Source: Haliea sp.
GTDB taxonomy: Bacteria; Pseudomonadota; Gammaproteobacteria; Pseudomonadales; Halieaceae
DNA: 64,000 bases
Assembly (NCBI GenBank): GCA_016704305.1
Contig: JADJAL010000017.1
Location: forward strand, 1-64,000
Reading direction: 5' to 3'
Part shown: positions 25,193 to 32,951 of the stretch, piece after piece
Layout of the letters: every line of letters begins with the position of its first letter
Numbering within the stretch: the first letter of the stretch is position 1
Notes under the pieces: model-generated
Database searches by the model: none
Seen by the model: only the letters and a program-made list of their open reading frames with translations
What the model was told of the DNA's origin: nothing
Position numbers and translations under genes: made by a program

Positions 25193-26263
25193 ATGACTGA
25201 ACTCAAAAATGACCGTTTCCTGCGCGCCCTGTTGCGCCAGAGCGTTGATCGCACCCCGGTATGGATGATGCGCCAGGCCGGGCGCTACCTGCCCGAGTAC
25301 CGCGCCACGCGCGAGCAGGCCGGTTCATTCCTGGACCTGTGCAAGAACGCGGAGCTGGCCTGCGAGGTAACGCTGCAGCCGCTGCGGCGCTATCCGATGG
25401 ATGCGGCCATTTTGTTTTCCGACATCCTGACGGTGCCCGATGCCCTCGGCCTCGGGTTGTATTTTGAAGAGGGCGAGGGGCCGCGCTTTCGCAAGACCGT
25501 GCGCAGCGAGGCGGATCTCGCGGGCTTGCATGCGATCAGGGCAGACGATGATCTGGGCTATGTGATGCGCGCCGTCAGCACCATCCGCCGGGAGCTGAAT
25601 GGATCCGTGCCACTGATCGGATTCTCCGGCAGCCCGTGGACGCTTGCGACGTACATGGTGGAAGGCGGTTCCTCCAAGGACTTCGCGCATATCAAAACGA
25701 TGGCCTACGACCGGCCGGCATTGATGCACGACCTGTTGGCGCTGCTGGCCGATGCGGTGGCGGATTACCTCGCCGCCCAGGTGCGCGCCGGCGCCCAGGC
25801 CCTGCAGATTTTTGATACCTGGGGCGGCAGCCTGAGCGCGGCGGGCTACCAGGAGTTTTCCCTGCAGTACATGCAGCGGGTGATTGCTCGCCTGCCAACC
25901 GAGGCCGACGGGCGCCAGGTGCCTGTGATTGTCTTCACCAAAGGTGGCGGTCAGTGGCTGGATGTCATCGCCAATAGCGGCGCGCAGGCGGTCGGTATTG
26001 ACTGGACCACGGATATCAAAGCTGCGCGCGCGCAGATCGGTGCGCGCGTCGCCCTGCAGGGCAATATGGACCCGAGCATGTTGTTCGCCTCACCGGCGCG
26101 AATCCGCAAGGAGGTGGACGCGATATTGGCGGGCTTCGGGCACGGCAGCGGGCATGTGTTCAATCTGGGACACGGGATTACGCCCGGCGTGAATCCGGAT
26201 CATGTGACGGCTTTTGTGGACGCGGTACAGGAGCTGTCGCCGCAGTATCATACGGTGAACTGA
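25193..26263 (+). CDS. hemE: Uroporphyrinogen decarboxylase
   Basis: This 356-residue TIM-barrel enzyme removes four carboxyls from uroporphyrinogen III to make coproporphyrinogen III for haem. It shows the signature PVWMMRQAGRYLPEYR, the catalytic ILFSDILTVPDALG region, GFSGSPWTLATYM, and the C-terminal NLGHGITPGV. The ATG at 25193 gives the family N-terminus MTELKNDRFLRALL; an upstream in-frame start is not conserved. Confidence 0.97.
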   Translation: MTELKNDRFLRALLRQSVDRTPVWMMRQAGRYLPEYRATREQAGSFLDLCKNAELACEVTLQPLRRYPMDAAILFSDILTVPDALGLGLYFEEGEGPRFRKTVRSEADLAGLHAIRADDDLGYVMRAVSTIRRELNGSVPLIGFSGSPWTLATYMVEGGSSKDFAHIKTMAYDRPALMHDLLALLADAVADYLAAQVRAGAQALQIFDTWGGSLSAAGYQEFSLQYMQRVIARLPTEADGRQVPVIVFTKGGGQWLDVIANSGAQAVGIDWTTDIKAARAQIGARVALQGNMDPSMLFASPARIRKEVDAILAGFGHGSGHVFNLGHGITPGVNPDHVTAFVDAVQELSPQYHTVN

Positions 26264-26333
26264 ATTTTTAGCGTCTTGTAAGAAATACTTATTTCCGGCT
26301 GACGGTATTCGCTGGTTGGCTGGCGGTCGAGCG

Positions 26334-26408
26334 GGTTCGGGTGTCGGGTGTGCAATTCCATCGCTTCCCCGATACTCGCGATGAAATTGCACACCCGACC
26401 CCCGAACC
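26334..26408. repeat. Family I hairpin, copy A
   Basis: Arms 26334-26364 and 26378-26408 (31 bases, two mismatches) flank the 13-base loop TTCCCCGATACTC (26365-26377). The outer arm begins GGTTCGGGTGTCGGGTG. It lies in the convergent hemE/cysE gap (26264-26659), which otherwise holds no gene. Copy B at 26484-26556 has the same loop in reverse orientation but unrelated arms. Confidence 0.9.
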
Positions 26409-26483
26409 CTCGTTCCGTGCCACTGCCAGACGTTTGCTTTGTGTCATTTCCCGCAACGAAGCTCTATCGGAAGCTCGGAACAA

Positions 26484-26556
26484 GGCTCCGGGCGGGGAAG
26501 CCTTTTCGCATGCGAGTATCGGGGAAGCAGGTGAAAAGGCTTCCCCGCCCGGAGCC
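26484..26556. repeat. Family I hairpin, copy B (inverted relative to A)
   Basis: The 24 outer bases 26484-26507 (starting GGCTCCGGGCGGGGAAGCC) match 26533-26556 perfectly in reverse complement, and six more inner pairs include two mismatches. The 13-base loop GAGTATCGGGGAA (26514-26526) is the exact reverse complement of copy A's loop. The pair is 75 bases apart, head-to-head. Confidence 0.9.
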
Positions 26557-26659
26557 GATCACTGGCACGAACTGGAAATTCCTATACGGGCTACGGTCCG
26601 CAAGTATCGACTACTTTAGGCGTTTACACAGCTTGCCAAGTAGCCGTGGGGGTGGCGAC

Positions 26660-27493
26660 TCAGGAGGCTTCCTGCCGCTTCGCCGCCACCTCATCGCAGC
26701 AAAAATCGTGGTCCATCTCCAGCGCGGGTTGATCGCAGGACGGACGGCCCACGACTTTCGCCGGCACCCCGGCCACGGTGGTGTGCGGCGGAACATCCTC
26801 CAGCACCACGCTGCCCGCCCCGACCTTGGCGCCGTCGCCGACGCGGATGTTGCCGAGGATCTTGGCGCCGGCGCTGATCAGCACGCCGTCGCCAATTTTC
26901 GGGTGGCGATCGCCTTCATCCTTGCCGGTGCCGCCCAGCGTGACGGATTGCAGGATCGAGACGTTGTTGCCCACTACCGCTGTTTCCCCGATCACCACGC
27001 CGGTGGCGTGATCCAGCATAATGCCGTGCCCCAGGCGCGCCGCCGGGTGTATGTCCACGCCGAATTCCGCCGACATGCGGTTCTGGAAAAACAGCGCCAG
27101 GGACTCCCGCCCCTTGCTCCACAGCCAGTGCGCGACGCGATAAGTTTGCAGTGCGTGGAAGCCCTTGAAATACAGGAAGGGAATGTACAGCTCGTGGCAT
27201 GCCGAATCCCGCTCCTCGACGGCCTGCAGGTCGGCGCGCACCGCGTTGCGGATTTCAGGATCGCCGTTGAAGGCTTCGAGGATGACGTCGCGCAGCAGCA
27301 GCGAGGACGCGGTGGAGCTATCCAGCTGGCTGGCGAGGTGAAAGCTGAGGGCCAGTTCCAGTTCCGCGTGATTCAGGATGGTGGCATGCAGGAAGCTGGC
27401 CAGTATCGGCTCTTCACCGGCATGCTCCGTGGCCTCGCTGCGAATGCGTTCCCAAATCGGGTCGGTGGTGCCTGAAAACTTCGTCGAGGACAT
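26660..27493 (-). CDS. cysE: Serine O-acetyltransferase CysE
   Basis: This 277-residue enzyme acetylates serine for cysteine synthesis. It has an N-terminal alpha-helical domain (ASFLHATILNH, DPA-like region) and a C-terminal left-handed beta-helix of hexapeptide repeats with the active-site segment DIHPAARLGHGIMLDHATGV and GGTGKDEGDRHPKIGDGVLI. The ATG at 27493 is preferred because GGGAGA lies 7 bases upstream; an ATG five codons earlier (27508) is possible. It is divergent from another hexapeptide acyltransferase. Confidence 0.94.
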   Translation of the reverse strand: MSSTKFSGTTDPIWERIRSEATEHAGEEPILASFLHATILNHAELELALSFHLASQLDSSTASSLLLRDVILEAFNGDPEIRNAVRADLQAVEERDSACHELYIPFLYFKGFHALQTYRVAHWLWSKGRESLALFFQNRMSAEFGVDIHPAARLGHGIMLDHATGVVIGETAVVGNNVSILQSVTLGGTGKDEGDRHPKIGDGVLISAGAKILGNIRVGDGAKVGAGSVVLEDVPPHTTVAGVPAKVVGRPSCDQPALEMDHDFCCDEVAAKRQEAS

Positions 27494-27716
27494 GCTGGTA
27501 TCTCCCATTACTGAACGCACTGTAGCGTATCGGGCATTTTTCGTCACGGTGTGATCCGCGCTGGAATTCCTGTCGTGCGGGTTCTCCGCGCGCATTTTCA
27601 ATTGCGGAATTGCAGTGCGGGCAGATTTGCGTTCGCGCCGCAACATTTGATGTTCGCCACCGCCGCTGCGATGATAGCGCCCGACCTCAGGCACACCCAC
27701 CAAGAATAGGTTTCAC

Positions 27717-28448
27717 ATGCGCGATGACCTGCGACCTTACTGGTTAAAAAAGAGCTACCTGAAATTCAGGTATTGGTACGCCGAGTATTTCCTGCGCCCC
27801 GAGTGCGCCTACCTCGGGCCGTACCACACGATCATGAAACCCTGGTATGTGCATATTTCGGGCAACAACATCCGCATCGGCCGGTGCTTTACCGCCATTG
27901 GAGAGCCGGGCAATCGGGTCGAGGTCGGCGTGTGGGGCCGTGGCGTCGGCGAGGGCCGCGTGGTCATCGGCGATTGCTGCCTGATGAGCCCGGGGTCTCG
28001 CATCAGTGCCAGCGATGAGATCATCCTGGGTGACGGTGTCATGCTGGCCAATGGCGCGTATGTCACGGACTCCGACTGGCACACCATTTACGACCGCATG
28101 GTGCGCAAAGAGGCGCCGACGCCGGTGCACATCGGCACCAACGTCTGGCTGGGCGACCACTGCACTGTCCTCAAGGGCGTGACCATAGGCGACAACAGCG
28201 TGGTGGCGGCGCGCGCGGTCGTAACCAAGGATGTGCCCGCCAACGTGGTGGTCGCGGGGAATCCGGCGAAGGTGGTGAAGGAACTGGATCCGGAGCGCGG
28301 ATTCAAGACACGCATGGATTATTTTGCCGATCCGGCGGGGCTGGAGCGGTTCTTCGATGGGGTGGATCGGCAAGTGCTGGCGGGCAACTCGTTCTGGCGT
28401 TGGCTGTGGTCGGTGGTGTATCCCGGGTCTCGCTCAGGATCTGGTTGA
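27717..28448 (+). CDS. Hexapeptide-repeat acyltransferase (left-handed beta-helix)
   Basis: This 243-residue protein has tandem hexapeptide repeats (VVIGDCCLMSPGSRIS, IGTNVWLGDHCTVLKGVTIG, NSVVAARAVVTKDVPA) ending in VVVAGNPAKVVKEL, the common end of maltose/galactoside/virginiamycin-type acetyltransferases. It probably transfers an acetyl or other acyl group to a sugar or small molecule, but the substrate is unknown. It is divergent from cysE with a 223-base shared upstream region. Confidence 0.85.
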   Translation: MRDDLRPYWLKKSYLKFRYWYAEYFLRPECAYLGPYHTIMKPWYVHISGNNIRIGRCFTAIGEPGNRVEVGVWGRGVGEGRVVIGDCCLMSPGSRISASDEIILGDGVMLANGAYVTDSDWHTIYDRMVRKEAPTPVHIGTNVWLGDHCTVLKGVTIGDNSVVAARAVVTKDVPANVVVAGNPAKVVKELDPERGFKTRMDYFADPAGLERFFDGVDRQVLAGNSFWRWLWSVVYPGSRSGSG

Positions 28449-28455
28449 TGGAGCC

Positions 28456-28644
28456 GGTCTTGCGACGTGGCAGGCTATGTGAACGGCCGCGAGCTTGTCA
28501 TCGCTTACCGGCTGCTGCGCAACTCGACAAAAATTGCTGCGCAATTTTATGGACTCGAACAGTGCTCGCAGAAAGCCTCCGGTAAGCGATGACAAGCTCA
28601 AGCTGCGGCCCTATTGTTCACATAGCCTGCCACGTCGCAAGACC
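28456..28644. repeat. Long two-part inverted repeat
   Basis: Outer arms 28456-28484 and 28616-28644 are 29 bases and perfectly complementary (left begins GGTCTTGCGACGTGGCAGG). Inner arms 28485-28511 and 28579-28610 continue the stem (GGCCGC and 21 bases beginning GAGCTTGTCATCGC), interrupted by 5-base bulges on the right side. The 67-base loop contains a small hairpin AAAATTGC/GCAATTTT. It fills the convergent gap between the acyltransferase and srkA (28449-28671). Confidence 0.9.
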
Positions 28645-28671
28645 GCCTTCCCGCCAGACATCAAAGATCTA

Positions 28672-29652
28672 TTAAAGCAACCGCAACGGCTCTTCCTGCA
28701 GTGCGGACATCTGCTCGCGCAACTCCAGGATATGGTCGGCCCAATAGCGTTCCGTGTTGAACCAGGTGAAGCTGCGTGGAAATGCCGGGTCCTCCCAGCG
28801 CCGCGCCAGCCACGCCGCGTAATGCATCAGGCGCATGGTACGCAGCGCTTCGATCCAGCGAATCTGGCGCGGGTCGAAGTCGCAGAACTCGGAATAGCCC
28901 TCCACCAGTTCCGACAGTTGCAACTCCCGCTCGTGGCGCTCGCCGTTCAGGAACATCCAGAAGTCCTGTATCGCGGGCCCGGTGCAACAGTCATCAAAAT
29001 CCACGAAGTGCGCCGTGCCGTCGCGCCACAGGATATTGCCCACGTGACAGTCGCCGTGGATGCGAATGACATCCCTGGCGGTAACTTCTCTGTACACAGC
29101 TTCCACCATGCGCTGCAGGTCGGCGGACAGCGACTCGTATGCGGGCACCAGTGCGCGCGGAATAAACCCTTCCAGCAGCAGCTCACGGCTTTCCGTCAGC
29201 ATGCGCTGTACGGTGATCGTGTGCCGCTGCGTGAACTTGCTCGCCCGTCCCACGCCGTGGATGCGGCCGAGGGTTCTGCCCAGTACCAGCATATTGTCGA
29301 GATTGTCCAGTTCCGGCGGGTAGCCGCCGCGGCGCGGAAACAGGGCGAACTGGAAGCCCTCGTAGGTATGCAGGGTGTCGCCCTTCTCGTCAACCAGCGG
29401 GGCCACGACGGAAATCTCGGCGTCCTGTAACTCGAGGCTGAACTGATGTTCCTCGCGGATTTGCGCCTCTGTCCAGCGCTCGGGTCGATAAAACTTTGCG
29501 ATCAGTGGTGTGCTGTCTTCGATGCCGACCTGGTAGACGCGGTTTTCGTAGCTGTTCAGCGCGAGCAGGCGGGCGTCACTGCGAAACCCTGCGGATTCCA
29601 CGGCGTCGATGATCATATCGGGGTCTAGCCGGTCGTAGGGGTGGGTCGTCAT
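28672..29652 (-). CDS. srkA: Stress response kinase SrkA (YihE/RdoA family)
   Basis: This 326-residue aminoglycoside-phosphotransferase-like Ser/Thr kinase has an N-lobe lysine region (PLIAKFYRPERW), the catalytic loop RIHGDCHVGNILW and the metal-binding VDFDDCC. Relatives in E. coli counter stress-induced cell death and respond to Cpx. The ATG at 29652 gives MTTHPYDRLDPDMI, the usual start. No dsbA follows, unlike in enterobacteria. Confidence 0.93.
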   Translation of the reverse strand: MTTHPYDRLDPDMIIDAVESAGFRSDARLLALNSYENRVYQVGIEDSTPLIAKFYRPERWTEAQIREEHQFSLELQDAEISVVAPLVDEKGDTLHTYEGFQFALFPRRGGYPPELDNLDNMLVLGRTLGRIHGVGRASKFTQRHTITVQRMLTESRELLLEGFIPRALVPAYESLSADLQRMVEAVYREVTARDVIRIHGDCHVGNILWRDGTAHFVDFDDCCTGPAIQDFWMFLNGERHERELQLSELVEGYSEFCDFDPRQIRWIEALRTMRLMHYAAWLARRWEDPAFPRSFTWFNTERYWADHILELREQMSALQEEPLRLL

Positions 29653-29799
29653 GCCGGGTCGGTTGCCTCCACATTCAGGGAATTATTGCTGGGCTGAGCG
29701 CAGCTTGGATCACCCAATAACAGATGGAGTTCCGCAGCGGACCTGCCGGTGTTGCGCGTCCAATACCGCGCACATGGAGCCGCCCCTGGAAAATGCGGA

Positions 29800-30531
29800 T
29801 CAAGAGCCGGGGGTGGGTGTGCGGGCGAGACACCACACCTCGATATAACTGGCGCCTGCCGCCGCCAGCGCGCTGGCTACTGCGGTAGCGGTCGCGCCCG
29901 TGGTCAGCACATCGTCCACGACGGCGACGCGCAGGTTGTCACAGGGCTTGCGGACAGTAAAGGCATTATGCAGATTGCTGGCCCGTTGCCGCGCAGTCAT
30001 GGCCGATTGCGCGGCGGTGGCGCGCTGACGCCGGATCAGCCGGTGTTCGACGTTGCAGGAGGACAGCTCAGGGCAAATAGCCTGCAGTTCCCGACACAGC
30101 AGTTCGGACTGGTTGAAGCCGCGCTGCCACTGCCTGCGCCAGTGCAGCGGGACCGGCACCAGTGCATCGATGGGCGCATGCAGCTGTGCGTGTTGTCGCC
30201 ATAGCGCGGCCAGCAGCGTTGTCAGGCGTTGTTCGCGCTGGAACTTCCAGCGATGAATCAGGTGGGCGAAATACTCCTCGTACAACCACGGTGCGATAAC
30301 GCGATCAAACGCGGGTGGCGACTGCAGGCAGCTACCGCAAAGCCTGCCCCTCACAGACTCAGGGGCAGGTGGCAGCGGGATCGCGCAGCGCGTGCAGCAG
30401 GTGTGGTTGACCGGCATCTCGTGCTCGCACGCAAGGCACAGCGGAACAGCCCTGTGGCTGCGCAGGCCGCACAGCGCACAGTGTTGGGGGAACAGCGCTT
30501 CGAGTACGCGCTCGCCGATCTTGTTAACCAA
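29800..30531 (-). CDS. ComF/GntX family phosphoribosyltransferase-like protein
   Basis: This 243-residue protein has an N-terminal double zinc-finger (HCALCG, CCTRCA, LCGSCL) and a C-terminal phosphoribosyltransferase domain with the PRPP loop VVDDVLTTGAT. Relatives take part in DNA uptake (ComF) or related functions, with unclear enzymatic activity. It is divergent from bioB, a common neighbour in gammaproteobacteria. Confidence 0.88.
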   Translation of the reverse strand: MVNKIGERVLEALFPQHCALCGLRSHRAVPLCLACEHEMPVNHTCCTRCAIPLPPAPESVRGRLCGSCLQSPPAFDRVIAPWLYEEYFAHLIHRWKFQREQRLTTLLAALWRQHAQLHAPIDALVPVPLHWRRQWQRGFNQSELLCRELQAICPELSSCNVEHRLIRRQRATAAQSAMTARQRASNLHNAFTVRKPCDNLRVAVVDDVLTTGATATAVASALAAAGASYIEVWCLARTPTPGS

Positions 30532-30546
30532 GGGGTGTGCTCCAGG

Positions 30547-30574
30547 TTGACAGATATGGTGTCGCCAGTATCAT
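30547..30574 (+). promoter_or_regulatory. Sigma-70 promoter of the biotin operon
   Basis: A perfect -35 TTGACA (30547-30552) is followed after 16 bases by TATCAT (30569-30574). It lies in the comF-bioB gap, with predicted initiation about 33 bases before the bioB ATG. A biotin-repressor site could overlap, but none was recognised with confidence. Confidence 0.65.
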
Positions 30575-30613
30575 GCTGGTTGCGTTCACTTTTATTCAAT
30601 CCCCGGGGCCGAT

Positions 30614-31762
30614 ATGCATTCATTCGTCGCAACAACGCAATCCGGCGCCACGTCGCTGTCCGCCACAACACCTGCCACTGCGCCTGCCACGCCGCTTGCA
30701 ACGACAGTCGTTGGGACCTCCGCCACGGCATCCGGCGCTATACGCCACGACTGGTCCCGGCAGGAAGTGGAGAAGCTGTTTGCGCTGCCCTTCAACGACC
30801 TTTTGTTCCAGGCCCACACGGTGCATCGCCAGTATTTTGACCCAAACCAGGTGCAGGTCAGCACACTGCTTTCGATCAAAACCGGCGCGTGCCCGGAGGA
30901 TTGCGCCTATTGCCCGCAGAGCACGCGCTATGACACCGGCCTTGAGGCCGAAGCGTTGATGGAAATCGAACAGGTGCTGGAACAGGCACGGGCGGCAGCG
31001 GCCTCTGGCGCCACGCGATTTTGCATGGGCGCCGCCTGGCGTTCGCCCAAGCAGCGCGACATGCCCAAGGTTGTCGCCATGGTCAAGGGCGTGCGCGCGC
31101 TGGGCCTGGAGAGTTGCATGACGCTGGGCATGTTGACGCGGGAACAGGCGCAGGAATTGTCGGAAGCCGGGCTGGACTACTACAACCACAACCTCGACAC
31201 CTCGCCGGAATTCTACGGCGAGATCATCACCACCCGCACCTACCAGGACCGGCTGGAAACCCTGGACCATGTGCGCGACGCCGGCATGAAGGTGTGCAGC
31301 GGCGGTATCGTGGGCATGGGCGAAACGCAGACCGATCGCGCTGGCCTGTTGCAACAACTGGCCAATTTGCCGCAGCACCCCGAGAGCGTGCCCATCAACA
31401 TGCTGGTGCGGGTGCAGGGTACGCCGCTGGCGGCGGAGGCTGATCTCGACCCGTTCGAATTCATCCGCACCATCGCGGCAGCGCGGATTATGATGCCTGC
31501 CTCGCACGTGCGCCTGTCCGCCGGTCGCGAGGAAATGAACGAGCAGATGCATGCTCTCGCTTATTTTGCCGGCGCCAACTCCATTTTCTATGGGGAAAAG
31601 CTGCTCACCACGCCGAACCCGCAGGCGAACACCGACATGGCGTTGTTCGCACGTCTGGGCATCCAACCGGAGCGCCGTCATGTCGAAATGGATCTCGAAT
31701 GGAATGGCGAGCAGGCATCGCAAGCGCCCAACCCGCTGTTCTACGATGCTGCCGCACGCTAG
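30614..31762 (+). CDS. bioB: Biotin synthase BioB
   Basis: This 382-residue radical-SAM enzyme inserts sulfur into dethiobiotin. It has the radical cluster motif CPEDCAYC (CxxxCxxC, about residues 95-102), conserved ligands in RFCMGAAWR and ESCMTLGML for the auxiliary cluster, and YYNHNLDTSPEFY. The first 42 or so residues are an Ala/Thr/Ser-rich extension before the family start (IRHDWSRQEVEKLF). No better internal start is obvious. It is the first gene of bioB-bioF-bioHC-bioD. Confidence 0.95.
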   Translation: MHSFVATTQSGATSLSATTPATAPATPLATTVVGTSATASGAIRHDWSRQEVEKLFALPFNDLLFQAHTVHRQYFDPNQVQVSTLLSIKTGACPEDCAYCPQSTRYDTGLEAEALMEIEQVLEQARAAAASGATRFCMGAAWRSPKQRDMPKVVAMVKGVRALGLESCMTLGMLTREQAQELSEAGLDYYNHNLDTSPEFYGEIITTRTYQDRLETLDHVRDAGMKVCSGGIVGMGETQTDRAGLLQQLANLPQHPESVPINMLVRVQGTPLAAEADLDPFEFIRTIAAARIMMPASHVRLSAGREEMNEQMHALAYFAGANSIFYGEKLLTTPNPQANTDMALFARLGIQPERRHVEMDLEWNGEQASQAPNPLFYDAAAR

Positions 31763-31771
31763 GCGATTGCC

Positions 31772-32951
31772 ATGGCAGCGTTCACCGAGCGCCTGGGCGC
31801 GGTGCTGCAGCAACGTCAGCAGCAGGGCCTGTACCGCCAGCGCCTGACACTGCACTCCGCGCAGGGCCCGATGGTGCGCATCGACGGGCGCGAGTACCTC
31901 AACTTCTGCAGCAACGATTACCTGGGCCTCGCCGCGCATCCGCGCGTGATCGAACGCTTTTGCCGCGCGGCGAAGGAATACGGTGTCGGCAGCGGCGCCT
32001 CCCACCTGGTCTGCGGCCACAGCGCGCCACACCACGAACTGGAGGACGCGCTGGCCGAATTCACCGGCCGGGAGCGCGCACTGCTGTTTTCCAGCGGCTA
32101 CATGGCCAACACCGGCATTCTCACCAGTCTGTTGCAGCGCGGCGATTATGTGTTCGAGGACCGGCTCAATCACGCCTCCCTGCTGGATGGTGGCCTGCAC
32201 AGCGGCGCCCGCTTCCAGCGCTTTCGCCATAACGACGTGGGCGCATTGCGAAGTCAAACTGGCAGCTGCCGATGGCCCGCGGCTGGTGGTGGTAGACGGC
32301 GTATTCAGCATGGACGGTGACACCGCGCCGTTGGCCGAACTCGCAGAGTTGTGCACCGCCCACGATGCCTGGCTGATGGTGGATGACGCCCACGGCTTTG
32401 GCGTGCTCGGCGAACGCGGTGTGGGCAGCACGGAAGCAGCAGGACTCTCGCCCTCCGCTGTCCCCGTGCTGATGGCAACGCTGGGCAAGGCCCTGGGCAC
32501 GGCGGGTGCCTTTGTCGCCGGGAGTGCGCTGTTGATCGAGGGCCTGATCCAGCAATCACGCAACTATATTTACACCACCGCACTGCCGCCGGCAGTGGCT
32601 GCGGCGGCGCACGAGGCGTTGTTACTGCTGACCGAGGAAGCGTGGCGCCGGCACCACCTGGCTGCGCTGATCCGCCGCTTCAGGCAGGGCGCGGCGCAGC
32701 TCAGCCTGCCCGTGCTGCCATCGGCGAGTGCGATACAGCCGCTGTTGGTGGGCGATGCGATACGTGCAGTAACCTTGAGCGCACAACTGCGGGAACAGGG
32801 GATATTGATCAGCGCCATCCGCCCGCCCACCGTGCCCGCAGGCACCTCGCGCCTGCGCATCACCCTCAGCGCGGCGCACAGCGAAGCGCAGATCGATCAC
32901 CTGCTGGAGCAGCTGGCTGCCTGCTGGGCAAGCAGCTGGGCAGCCAGCTGA
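31772..32951 (+). pseudogene. bioF: 8-Amino-7-oxononanoate synthase BioF, with apparent frameshift
   Basis: PLP enzyme condensing pimeloyl-ACP with alanine. The first frame has LNFCSNDYLGLAAHP, GSGASHLVCGH and FSSGYMANTGIL and runs to FRHNDVGAL; the second continues EVKLAAADGPRLVVVDGVFS, DDAHGFGVLGERG and the lysine region MATLGKALGTAGAF. The join needs removal of one base (C at about 32249) and leaves no residues missing, so this is a clean +1 shift. Joined length is about 393 residues, normal for BioF. A sequencing error is the simplest reading. Confidence 0.88.

Noticed and set aside
26334..26556. Family I hairpins as ordinary terminators of hemE and cysE
   Set aside because: Neither hairpin is followed by a T run, and identical loops in a head-to-head pair are not expected for terminators.
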